Assembly (NCBI RefSeq): GCF_046097105.1
Contig: NZ_CP175562.1
Location: 1,984,001 to 2,048,000 of the forward strand
Origin: Natroniella sp046097105
GTDB taxonomy: Bacteria; Bacillota; Halanaerobiia; Halobacteroidales; Halobacteroidaceae
DNA: 64,000 nt
Direction: 5' to 3'
Shown: in pieces, positions 28,343-37,800 of the stretch
Layout of the letters: each line of letters begins with the position of its first letter
How positions within the stretch are numbered: the stretch's first letter is position 1
The notes under the pieces: generated by a model
The model's database searches: none
The model's input: the letters and a program-made list of their open reading frames with translations, nothing else
What the model was told of the DNA's origin: nothing
Translations under genes and position numbers: made by a program

Positions 28343-28517
28343 CTACTTTCTCCCTCCTATGTAAAGATATTAAATATTTAATATCTAGTACTTAATATTG
28401 AATATTTAAAAACTTAAAACCACTTATCTCAAACTTAACCTCAATCACTCTTGCTTTCAAGATAATACTTATGTGGTTATCATTGAATTATTAATCTTAA
28501 ATTTATCCTTCATAAGA

Positions 28518-29636
28518 TTAATTAGTAAATAAATCTAATATCTTCCTGACAATCCGCTGACTTGCCTGCCCATCACCATAAGGGTTCTCAGCTTGAGCCA
28601 TCTGTTCATACTGTTGTTGGTCAACCAATACTTGATTAATTCTAGTAATAATCTGCTCATAACTAGTACCAATTAGCTTGATTGCTCCTGTCTCAACTAC
28701 CTCTTTTCGCTCAGTAACCCCTCGCAAGACCAAAACAGGTTTATTCAAACTGGGTGCTTCTTCTTGAATTCCACCCGAATCAGTGACAATCAGATCAACT
28801 CGAGCCATTAGATTAACAAATGGTTGATAATCAAGCGGGCCAACCAAATGAATCCGATCTACCCCCTGTAAAATATCAGTAGCTAACTCTTTAACTTGAG
28901 GGTTTGGATGGACAGGAAAGACAACCTCTACTTGATAGTTCTGCTCAACAACCTTTCTGATAGCCTTAAAGATATCTTCCATCGGTCGACCAAAACTTTC
29001 CCGTCGATGACAGGTAAATAAAATCACCTGCTTAGAAAAATCAAGCTCCCTTAATTGCTGATCGCTAAACTTATACTCAGCATCTACTGTCTCTAATAAG
29101 GCATCAATTACTGTATTACCGGTCACAAAGATCTGCTCTTCAGCTATATTTTCAGCCACTAAGTTGGCCCGGTTTTTAGCAGTCGGGGCAAAATGAAGAT
29201 CAGCCAGCACACCTGTTAAGCACCGATTCATCTCTTCAGGATACGGGGCATACTTGTCATAAGTTCGTAATCCTGCTTCTACATGCCCAACCTTGATCTG
29301 ACGATAGAAAGCAGCCAAACTAGCTACAAAGGTCGTCGTTGTATCACCATGCACTAAGACCAAATCAGGGTCTTCTTCATTTAAAATCTGATCGAGCTTA
29401 GTCAGAATTCTAGCTGTTAAGCCTGACAAAGATTGCTCTTCTTTCATCACTGCTAGATCATAATCAGGATTTAATGTAAACAACTCCAAAACTTGATCTA
29501 ATAACTGCCGATGTTGGCCCGTCACTGTCAGAATGGATCTTATCTTACCTTCCTGCTCCAACCTCTTAACCACCGGGGCCAACTTAATCGCTTCCGGCCT
29601 CGTTCCACAAACAGTCATTACTTTAATCTCTTCCAT
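28518..29636 (-). CDS. wecB: UDP-N-acetylglucosamine 2-epimerase (non-hydrolysing)
   Basis: 372 residues. It interconverts UDP-GlcNAc and UDP-ManNAc for surface polysaccharides. GTRPEAIKLAPV at the N-terminus, HVEAGLRTYDKYAPYPEEMNR, CHRRESFG and TDSGGIQEEAP are diagnostic of the non-hydrolysing epimerase. AAGGAGG precedes the ATG. It is followed by galU after a 175-base spacer. Confidence 0.92.
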   Translation of the reverse strand: MEEIKVMTVCGTRPEAIKLAPVVKRLEQEGKIRSILTVTGQHRQLLDQVLELFTLNPDYDLAVMKEEQSLSGLTARILTKLDQILNEEDPDLVLVHGDTTTTFVASLAAFYRQIKVGHVEAGLRTYDKYAPYPEEMNRCLTGVLADLHFAPTAKNRANLVAENIAEEQIFVTGNTVIDALLETVDAEYKFSDQQLRELDFSKQVILFTCHRRESFGRPMEDIFKAIRKVVEQNYQVEVVFPVHPNPQVKELATDILQGVDRIHLVGPLDYQPFVNLMARVDLIVTDSGGIQEEAPSLNKPVLVLRGVTERKEVVETGAIKLIGTSYEQIITRINQVLVDQQQYEQMAQAENPYGDGQASQRIVRKILDLFTN

Positions 29637-29772
29637 AATTTCCTCCTAAGATTTTACAATTAGTATATGGAGAAAAATTAATTAATATCAGTGTATTAAT
29701 TGGTATATTTTTTTATAAGTTTTATGAAGGTGCTTAATAAAGTTTCATAGGAATATTTATCAGTAAAAATAA

Positions 29773-29822
29773 AAATAGCACATATTTACTAGTTATTAAT
29801 AACTAGTAAATATGTGCTATTT
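29773..29822. terminator. Perfect 50-bp palindrome, terminator of the SLC13-type gene
   Basis: Two 25-base perfect arms (AAATAGCACATATTTACTAG...), a short T run on the minus strand. Located 43 bases after the permease stop codon. Confidence 0.7.
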
Positions 29823-29864
29823 CAATCCATAAACTTTAGTTTATGGTCTGCCTTTCATTTTAAA

Positions 29865-31808
29865 TTAAACACCCCAAAACAAAGAAATAAAGATAGGAAC
29901 TACAATAGATAATAATATTTGTAATGGTGCTCCTACAATCATAAAATCACGAAACTTATATCCCCCAGGGCCATAAACCATCAAATTTGTCTGATAACCG
30001 ATTGGAGTTAAAAAAGACGCACTGGCAGCAAAGGTCACTGCTAAAATAAATGCAAATGGATTTGCCCCTAACTGCTCAGCTGCTCCTACTGCTACGGGAA
30101 TCATTAAAACTACACTGGCATTATTACTAATAACACTAGTTAATATTGCAGTAAATAAATAAAAGACCCCTAAAATTATGACTGAAGGAAAAGAGCCTGT
30201 AAGACTTATTAATTGAAAAGCTATGTACTGAGCTGTTCCAGTCTTTTCAATGGCCACCCCTAAAGGAATCAATCCTGCCAATAAAAAGATAACTTCCCAA
30301 TCTATTATCTCATAAACCTTATTAGGGTTTACAATATTAGTTATTACCATAGCTATTACCCCAGCAAGAGCAGCAATTGAAATTGGCATAACATTTAATG
30401 CAGCCAAACCTATTACAGCCCCCACAACCCCTAGAGAAGTAAATATTTTAGTAGGCTGGTAGTCAAACGTTTCCAGTTCAGCTTCCCCAACAATAAAGTT
30501 ATTATTACTTTTTAAACGTTCTAATGTTTTTTCGGTAACTAAAAGAAGTAATACATCACCTGGTGAAAAAATAAACTCCTTTAAATTTGTATGCTCCAAT
30601 CCTTCTCCATGCCTGATACCAATTAAACTGGCATCATAACGCTCAAGAAAATTAACCTCAGTAGCAGTTTGCCCTGCTAAAAAAGAATAATCTGGCAAAA
30701 CTACCTCTATAACCTCCTGCCCTTTATCCAAAGACTCCAATTCTTGCTGAGTAATTTGAGAGTCTGATAAAATTTCTATACCTCTTTCCTTAATAAAATC
30801 CAGCAATGTCCCCTTGTCAGCTCTAATAATCAAGCGATCACCATTGCGAATTGTCTTTATCTCTAATGGCTTCATAAACTCTTCATCATCACGAATTAAA
30901 CGTAGAATATCTAACTCCTTCTTGGCCTGCTGTAAAAATTCTCCTATATTTTGACCAATTAATGAAGATCCTTCTTTAACCTCAACCTTAGTTAAAAAAT
31001 CTTTCATTTCATACTCTTTAACTAAATCATTCTCATAATTAATTCGCTCTGGAATCAAATGATAGCCTATTGTAACTAAATATAACAATCCTACTACAAA
31101 TACCACTATTCCTAATCTAGTAAATTCAAACATACTAAAAGGATGATCGATCAATCGAGCAGATATATCACTAGCTAAAATATTAGTAGAAGTTCCTAAT
31201 AAAGTCATTGTCCCCCCAAACATAGATGCATAAGAGAGAGGGATTAACAACTTTGATGGCGATACTTTAGTTTTTCGAGCAAGATTGGTTACCATAGGAA
31301 TAAAAGCAGCTACTACCGGAGTATTGTTAATGACACTAGCAATAACACCTGTTAAAATCGAAATAACTCCTAATTGTGCCCTTTCATTATTTTTGGTTAT
31401 TTTTTCTATTTTACTTCCAAGAAGTTGTACAGCTCCACTGTTTTGAATTCCTTTGCTTAAAACAAACATAGCCATAACAGCAATTGTAGCATTATTACTA
31501 AATCCTGATAAAGCTTGCTCAGTAGAAACTTTAGTCCATGGACTTAAAGTTGCAAGGATTATCGGAACTGATAAAGCTATCATGCCAATTGGGAACGGTT
31601 CCCAAATAAACAGAATTAAAACTAACATCATTAATGATATAACTACAGCTATATTAATATTAAAAGTTAATGTTGAAATAAGTTCTTGTTGATAATCTGC
31701 TGCATTAACTGCAGTCGGTTGACTGATAAAAAATATAATTACTGCTATCAATAACACACAAATTAATTTAAGACTAAGATTTGAAGTTTCAATCTTATGG
31801 TCAAACAA
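29865..31808 (-). CDS. SLC13/DASS-type permease with two TrkA-C domains
   Basis: 647 residues. An N-terminal hydrophobic segment, membrane helices, then a cytosolic insert (about 255-455) with two RCK/TrkA-C domains (GQNIGEFLQQAKKELDIL..., AGQTATEVNF...), then more helices. Both halves carry the SNT/SNN-type transport motif: VINNTPVVAAFIP and VISNNASVVLMIP. It probably imports anions such as sulfate or dicarboxylates with sodium. TTG start behind GGAGGAG. A single-gene unit by its flanking signals. Substrate unresolved. Confidence 0.82.
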   Translation of the reverse strand: MFDHKIETSNLSLKLICVLLIAVIIFFISQPTAVNAADYQQELISTLTFNINIAVVISLMMLVLILFIWEPFPIGMIALSVPIILATLSPWTKVSTEQALSGFSNNATIAVMAMFVLSKGIQNSGAVQLLGSKIEKITKNNERAQLGVISILTGVIASVINNTPVVAAFIPMVTNLARKTKVSPSKLLIPLSYASMFGGTMTLLGTSTNILASDISARLIDHPFSMFEFTRLGIVVFVVGLLYLVTIGYHLIPERINYENDLVKEYEMKDFLTKVEVKEGSSLIGQNIGEFLQQAKKELDILRLIRDDEEFMKPLEIKTIRNGDRLIIRADKGTLLDFIKERGIEILSDSQITQQELESLDKGQEVIEVVLPDYSFLAGQTATEVNFLERYDASLIGIRHGEGLEHTNLKEFIFSPGDVLLLLVTEKTLERLKSNNNFIVGEAELETFDYQPTKIFTSLGVVGAVIGLAALNVMPISIAALAGVIAMVITNIVNPNKVYEIIDWEVIFLLAGLIPLGVAIEKTGTAQYIAFQLISLTGSFPSVIILGVFYLFTAILTSVISNNASVVLMIPVAVGAAEQLGANPFAFILAVTFAASASFLTPIGYQTNLMVYGPGGYKFRDFMIVGAPLQILLSIVVPIFISLFWGV

Positions 31809-32031
31809 ATTGATCTCCTCCTCACAGCTTGAACACTATTAAAATCTATTATTTCAGTTTCATCCTTAGTCTGATCAAATTCATCTCATTCTTAATCATT
31901 ATTCTCACTTTTATTATGTTTAAGAGTAATTAATCCCTATTAAAATTCTATGTTTTTAATACTTTAGACTTTAATTATAACAGATTGTTAAATATATTAC
32001 AAATCATCATTGAATCTGTTACTTATAGCTA
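31809..32031. other. Intergenic spacer, nothing supported
   Basis: AT-rich sequence upstream of the SLC13-type permease that should hold its promoter. I see no clear -35/-10 pair, repeat or RNA. Confidence 0.4.
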
Positions 32032-32113
32032 ATTGATATATAGCTTAAGGCTGGGGTTAAGCCTACCATTAAAAACATAAGGGCTTAGCTCTTACTTAGA
32101 CTCAAACTTAAAC
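32032..32113. repeat. Interspersed imperfect inverted repeat, family 2, member 2
   Basis: It begins ATTGATATATAGCTTAAGG, followed by GGTTAAGCCTACCATTAAAAACATAAGGGCTTA and ends ACTCAAACTTAA. Closest to the member at 63251. It lies just beyond the terminator of the Skp-like gene. Confidence 0.65.
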
Positions 32114-32135
32114 TATTGTTTCTAATCACAAACAA

Positions 32136-32173
32136 AAAACACTCTTCTATCTTTTAAGATAGAAGAGTGTTTT
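32136..32173. terminator. Terminator of the Skp-like gene
   Basis: Perfect 18-base arms (AAAACACTCTTCTATCTT) around TA, with T/A tails on both strands. Confidence 0.8.
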
Positions 32174-32195
32174 CTAGGAGGTTAAGCTTAGTGTA

Positions 32196-32783
32196 CTATA
32201 AACGATTTATTATCTTTTCAGTAATATCCTGTGTTCCTGCAACGACCCCTTCTTCAGTAATGATTATCTCTAATCCTAATTCTTCTCTAGCTTCAGTCAA
32301 AATAGGATCAATAGTTGCTTCTAACTGTTCTTCCTGTTCTTTTTGTAAAGTAAATATCTCCTGTTGAACCTCTTGTTGTAACTGTTGTGCTTCTTCGTGT
32401 TCATCTTCACCTAGTTCTGATACTTGTTGATAAAACTCTTCTTCTAGTGTTTCCACTTCTGCTTGTAGTTCCCTTTCTATCTCTTCTACCTGCGGATATG
32501 CTTGATAAACTCGGGCCAAATCTACATAACCAATCATTCCCAACTCACCTGCTGGGTTAAACTCTAAATCATCATCAGTTTCTTGTTGCTCTATCTTTTC
32601 AATCTCTTCTGCAAGACCTTCATCCTCAAAATCTTCATCTTCAATTAATTCTTCTTCTACAATCCCTTCCTGTAAATCCTCTTCACTAAAGTCTACATCC
32701 TCTCCATCTTTACAACCTACTACAAATAATCCAACAACAATAACTAATATAACTAGAAGAGCCTTATTGTTAAATTTCAGCAT
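32196..32783 (-). CDS. Skp/OmpH-like periplasmic lipoprotein
   Basis: 195 residues with a type II signal peptide (lipobox VVGC, Cys near 24), a very acidic linker (28-75) and an OmpH/Skp-like coiled-coil region. The match starts at IGYVDLARVYQAYPQVEEIERELQAE and ends in TDITEKIINRL. Skp chaperones carry unfolded barrel proteins across the periplasm, so this supports an outer membrane. A lipid anchor is unusual for Skp. Gly/acid-rich linker composition fits a halophile. Confidence 0.72.
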   Translation of the reverse strand: MLKFNNKALLVILVIVVGLFVVGCKDGEDVDFSEEDLQEGIVEEELIEDEDFEDEGLAEEIEKIEQQETDDDLEFNPAGELGMIGYVDLARVYQAYPQVEEIERELQAEVETLEEEFYQQVSELGEDEHEEAQQLQQEVQQEIFTLQKEQEEQLEATIDPILTEAREELGLEIIITEEGVVAGTQDITEKIINRL

Positions 32784-32873
32784 TTATTAATTCCCCCTAA
32801 GTTTATTAAGTGTTATATCTAACTCTTCTTTGATCACAGTTTAAACTATAACTGTGATAATTTTGTGAGAAGG

Positions 32874-32950
32874 AATTGATATTAAATCCAAGGTTAAGTT
32901 TAAGTAAGGCCTAAGACCTTGTTTTTAACGATTAGCAACCTCACCTTAAA
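32874..32950. repeat. Degenerate family-2 repeat
   Basis: AATTGATATTAAATCCAAGGTTAAGTTTAAGTAAGG ... CCTCACCTTAAATTTAA. It shares the AATTGATAT left end and the AAGTTTAAG arm, but the middle differs. It ends at the PHP gene stop. Confidence 0.4.
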
Positions 32951-32951
32951 T

Positions 32952-33767
32952 TTAAATACATTGCAAAGGGGACAATAACTCAACTGATATATCCATCGTT
33001 CCTAATAACAACTCTCCGTCAGCTGTTGGCCCGTGACAATCAGAACCACCAGTAATAATCAAATTTTCTTTACTTGCTAAACGAAGATAATAACTAAGCT
33101 GTTCTGGGCTATGCTGAGGATAATAAGCTTCTATTCCTACTAAATCTGGCAGTTGTACCAACTCTTCTACAATCTCGACGTCAGAGATCACCCCCGGATG
33201 GGCCAACACCGCCACTCCTCCTGCTCCAGTGATCAATTCAATTGCCTCCTCTGGCTGAAGCCGATACTTATCTACATAAGCTGGACCACCATCTGCTAGA
33301 TAATAATCAAAAGCCTCTTGTTTTGTAGTCACATACCCCTCATCAACCAAAAGCTGGGCCAAATGTGGTCGCCCAACCCCTTCTTCACCGGCCAGTTGTT
33401 GCAATTGTCCATAATCAACCTCAACTCCTAAATTAGCAAGCTTTTTGATCATCTTTTTGGCCCGACTATTACGGCTCATCTGCAACTTTTCTAAAACCTG
33501 CAATAACACTTCATTATCCAGGTCAATATAATAACCTAAGATATCAATCCGTTCTTTTTGATAATAGGCCGTCAACTCTATCCCTGGAATCACCTCTACT
33601 CCTAGCTTCTTTCCTTCCTCTAAAGCCTCAGTTATTCCACTAATACTATCATGATCAGTAATTGCAATTGCTGCTAAATTCTTCTCTTTAGCTGCTGAAA
33701 CCAACTCTTTTGGAGTCAAACTTCCATCTGATGTCGTCGTATGTAAATGTAAATCAACCTTTTCCAT
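32952..33767 (-). CDS. PHP-domain phosphoesterase
   Basis: 271 residues. Metal ligands of the PHP fold are visible in DLHLHTTTSDG, ITDHDSI, LAHPG and GGSDCHG. Proteins of this size and motif set are often nucleoside 3',5'-bisphosphate or oligoribonucleotide phosphatases (YciV/RnaAM-like), but the exact substrate is not proven here. Cytosolic. Stand-alone gene with GGGGAGTAGAG-like upstream site. Confidence 0.82.
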   Translation of the reverse strand: MEKVDLHLHTTTSDGSLTPKELVSAAKEKNLAAIAITDHDSISGITEALEEGKKLGVEVIPGIELTAYYQKERIDILGYYIDLDNEVLLQVLEKLQMSRNSRAKKMIKKLANLGVEVDYGQLQQLAGEEGVGRPHLAQLLVDEGYVTTKQEAFDYYLADGGPAYVDKYRLQPEEAIELITGAGGVAVLAHPGVISDVEIVEELVQLPDLVGIEAYYPQHSPEQLSYYLRLASKENLIITGGSDCHGPTADGELLLGTMDISVELLSPLQCI

Positions 33768-34175
33768 CCTCTCTACTCCCCCACTAAATTATTTAATATT
33801 GAAGATTTAATATCTAAAAATTAAATCTTAACAACAACTTTTGTCACTGAATAAATATAACATAACCAACAGTAAAAAGTACAAAAAACCAATATATCCT
33901 ATTTAATTAACTATATCAAATCAAATAAAATCAAAATATATCGAATCTAGGTCAATAATAATTTTATAAAAAAATTCCTTGATTTACAACAGTTAGATAT
34001 AATCTATTCCAAGCAAAACTAAATTCTTTCGATAAAACTTTTGCTAAATGGCTTCATAGACCCTAGCTTATAATTTTAATATAATTATATTGCCGTCGAG
34101 ATTTGTCCTTTTTTGTAGCAAAAAAAGGGTATTATTATTATTATTTCATTATTATGAAAAAACAAACTAATTATG
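33768..34175. other. AT-rich spacer, no gene seen
   Basis: About 400 bases of low-complexity AT sequence, including CCTTTTTT/AAAAAAAGG (34110-34130) and an ATT microsatellite (34131-34156). I find no supported gene. Confidence 0.5.
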
Positions 34176-34204
34176 TTGACTTATAACATAATTATCTATA
34201 TAAT
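34176..34204 (+). promoter_or_regulatory. Predicted sigma-A promoter with long leader
   Basis: TTGACT, exactly 17 bp, then TATAAT (34199-34204). Transcription would start near 34211, about 220 bases before the small gene at 34431. Confidence 0.65.
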
Positions 34205-34210
34205 TAATAT

Positions 34211-34400
34211 ATGTACTTATTATAAATATATAGAATATTTTGCATTTAAAGTTTAATTAGATTCATTATTATAGTAAGAACTGATCTCTTTCAATCTATA
34301 TCTATTTCTTTTCAAAAACTACTTAGCAAAGAGTAGATCGTATGACTTATGACAGTTACACTCTAGTTAAAGATTTAAAAGCCTAATTAGGCTTTTTTAT
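34211..34400 (+). ncRNA. Predicted leader RNA ending in an intrinsic terminator
   Basis: The ~190-nt region between the promoter at 34176 and the terminator at 34378-34398. It contains a hairpin CTACTTAGCAAAGAGTAG (about 34319-34336). Either a short regulatory RNA or an attenuated leader of the gene at 34431. I cannot match it to a known riboswitch class. Confidence 0.4.
34378..34398 (+). terminator. Intrinsic terminator upstream of the small STAS-like gene
   Basis: AAAGCCTAATTAGGCTTTTTT: a 9-bp stem with T6. It lies 32 bases before the ATG of the downstream gene, so read-through or anti-termination is needed if the 34176 promoter drives that gene. Confidence 0.75.
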
Positions 34401-34430
34401 AAATTATAATAACTATAAGGGGGAATTAAA

Positions 34431-34793
34431 ATGAAAAATTATAGTGTCAAATATGATGCAAGAAAAAACAGAATCTATGCTACTTTTAAAGATACTCTAA
34501 AAGAAGAAGAAGCAAAAGATTATATTGAAGAAATGAAAAAAGCTGCTGATAAGACCAAGCCAAATTTTACAGTCTGTCTTGATATAAGTTGTGATCCTGT
34601 CCATTCTAAAAAAACAGATGAAATATTTGCTACTGGAAGAGAGTATCTACTTCAAAAAAAGGTTAAAGGTACTGCTACAATCATCTCTAAATCCGCAATG
34701 GCTAAATTACAAGCCAAAAGAATGCTTAAAGATATGAACCATAATACCTTTACAACTCAAGCTGATGCTGATAAATATCTTGATTCATTATAA
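34431..34793 (+). CDS. Small STAS/SpoIIAA-like protein
   Basis: 120 residues with mixed beta/alpha pattern. A beta strand with YATFKDTLKEEEAKDYIEEMKKA, then FTVCLDIS and a final helix resemble the SpoIIAA-like/STAS fold seen in small regulatory proteins. No catalytic residues, no signal peptide. AAGGGGGAA precedes the ATG. It has its own promoter, a terminated leader and a strong terminator, so its expression seems closely controlled. Fold call is tentative. Confidence 0.55.
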   Translation: MKNYSVKYDARKNRIYATFKDTLKEEEAKDYIEEMKKAADKTKPNFTVCLDISCDPVHSKKTDEIFATGREYLLQKKVKGTATIISKSAMAKLQAKRMLKDMNHNTFTTQADADKYLDSL

Positions 34794-34810
34794 TCTTAAC
34801 TATCAAACTA

Positions 34811-34856
34811 AACAAACGAGAGTACGCTTTATTAATAAAGCGTACTCTCGTTTGTT
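34811..34856. terminator. Perfect 46-bp bidirectional terminator
   Basis: Two 23-base perfect arms beginning AACAAACGAGAGTACGC. It serves both the plus-strand small gene and the minus-strand NRPS gene. Confidence 0.85.
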
Positions 34857-34861
34857 ATTTA

Positions 34862-37800
34862 TCATCTTATTTGTTCTCTACTAATATATCCAACTTCTTC
34901 ACAATGATGAATTATTCTATTAATGAACCCCTCTCCTATTTTGGGCCAACTAAATCCTAATCCCTTCAAAACATCTACTGTAAATTTAGTACTAATCTTT
35001 TCCATAGTATTCTCTTTAATAAAATCATGATTTCCCGACCCTAAATCATTAAAAACAATACTTAGTTCTCTATTTAACCTAGAACCTTGAATTTTTTTAG
35101 AAATATACGTACTAAAAAACTGATCATCTACCTCTTCAATCAAATATCCCCTTTTAACCATTTCATCAATTAATTGTTCCATTGAAATCAAGTTAGGGTT
35201 CATTAAATGAAAATTATAACCAATAACCTCTTGGCATAATATAAACCTGACAATAGCCTGACTACACCTATCAATTGGTGATAAATCAGTCTTATAATTC
35301 AGATAAGAAGTTGGTACCTTTCCAAGGGTGATAAGCCCTTTTAAATTATTATAGAATCTATTTTCATTAATATTTTCTTGAAATAATCCATCTTTGTACC
35401 TACCAACTAATAAACCAATTCTATAAATTGAAGCTTGTAAGCCTTTATCTCTTGCCTTATAGACTAACTTTTCCGCTTCAAATTTACTCATTCCATACAC
35501 ATTCCCTATAAAATTTTGTCCTATATTTAGATCACTTTCTTTAAAAACTTCTTTATTGCCATTAGAACCTATAACACTCAATGTCGAGGTATGATGGAAT
35601 TTTTTAGTTTGATTTTTAAAACAAAAATCTAATAACCTCTTAGTACCCATAACATTAATTCTTTTGAAATCTTCATATTTTCCATAATGTCTTACATCAG
35701 CAGCAGTATGAATAACTGTATCAACCTTTTTAGATAATTGTTGATACCTCTTCTCTTTTAGACCTAAATTATCTTTTGTTAAGTCTCCTTCAACCACAAC
35801 AATCCTATTTTGTAAGTATTTATCTAGTTGACTACCAAAATAAAATCTTGCCTTCTTCTTTAATCTAACTAAAGGGCTCAACCCAGATTTCTTTCTGATT
35901 AAGCAATAAATATTGGCTTTAGTCTCAATTAAAAGTTCCTTTAATAAATGAATCCCTAAAAATCCAGTACCACCTGTCAAAAGAATATTTTTTATCTTAC
36001 TTTTATTAATAGTTAATTCCTCAAATTGAGTAGTATCATATTCTTCAATCATTATTTCCTCTGAAGAAACTGCCGTTTCCTTAATAGCAGACGATACCTC
36101 TTCTAAGCCACCATCTCTAATCTCTTTAATTTTTTCTACTAACATCTTAATTGTTGGTTGAGCATAAATTTCTTTGATAGGAATTACTATTTCATATTCT
36201 AATCTAATCAAATTCATCAATTGCATTGCAGCTAGTGAATTCCCACCTAAATCAAAGAAGTTTTCTTCAGTTCCTATCTGTTTTAAGTTGAGTATCTCAC
36301 TCCAAATATCAACTAATTTTCTTTCCATCTCATTTTTAGGAGCAACATATTCTACATTTTTAATTACATTTTTATTAGGTTTAGGTAGTTCTTTTCTATC
36401 TATTTTACCATTTTGATTAAGAGGCATTTCTTCTAGCTGTATAAAATAAGAAGGAATCATATAATCTGGTAGTTGATCTGCTAAAAAATCCTTTAACTCT
36501 GCTACACTACACTCTTCCTCTGCTACAATATAAGCAGCTAAGTATTTAATTTTATCTTTATATACCATTACTATCGATTCTTTAATAGCTTCATGTTTTA
36601 ATAATTGCTTCTCGATGGCTCCTAGTTCTATTCTAAATCCTCTTATTTTAACTTGGTGATCTTTTCTACCCAAAAATTCTATATTCCCATCTGGTAACCA
36701 TCTTGCTAAATCCCCTGTCTTATACATTATCTTTCCGTCAGCAAATGGATTATCAATAAAAGCATTTGCTGTCTTATTTGGTTTATTTAAGTATCCTCTT
36801 GATACTCCGTCTCCACTCACACATAACTCTCCTACTACTCCAATAGGTTGTAAATTATTATTTTCATCTATTATATAAGCAGTTGAGTTACTGATTGGTT
36901 TTCCAATAGGTATATTGTTTTCATATTCTCTATCAATGTGATAAGTCGTAGAAAAGGTTGTATTTTCTGTTGGCCCATAGCCATTAATAATCTTAATCCC
37001 TTGACATTCCTTACGTACCTTATTAATGTATTGAGGATTTAATACATCTCCTCCAACTAATAAGTACTTTAAACCAGAAAAAATTGTTGGATCTTCATCA
37101 GCTAACTGACTAAATAGAGGAGATGTTAGCCATAAAGTGGTTATCTTCCACTCAGTCAAAGCTTCACCTAAACTTCCAGCATTTAAAATTGTCATCTCAT
37201 CAACTAAATATAATCTCAAACCATTCAAAAGAGCCCCCCATAACTCAAAGGTTGTAGCATCAAAGACAATTGCTCCTGTTTGAAGTATCCTATCACCTTT
37301 AGAAAATTCAACATAATTTGTATTCTTAACCAATCTAATTACATTTCTATGTTGAACCATTACGCCTTTAGGCCTTCCGGTTGAACCAGAAGTATACATT
37401 ATATAAGCTAGATCTTCAGGTCTACTAACTTGAATCAGATTAGTATTATCACCACAATACAATGATTCATTATTCAAATTAATAACTTCCAGGTCAAGCT
37501 CTATCTGATCTATAAATTTCTCTTGGGCCAACAAAAGATTCGGTTTACTATCTTCCACCATATATTTTACTCTTTCGGCAGGGTATTTAGGGTCAATTGG
37601 TAGATAGGCTCCTCCTGCCTTTAAAATTGCCATTACACCTACTGCCATTTCAACTGTTCGCTCCACCATTATTCCTACTATTACATCTGATTGAACACCC
37701 TTTTTTCTCAATAATCGTGCTAATTGGTTAGCCTTTTGATTTAATTCTAAATATGTTAACCTTTTTTTATCACAAACGACCGCTATATTACTTGGATTTT

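Noticed and set aside
34211..34400. Cyclic di-GMP, fluoride or THF riboswitch in the leader
   Set aside because: None of the conserved core sequences of these classes is visible, so the leader is listed only as uncharacterised.
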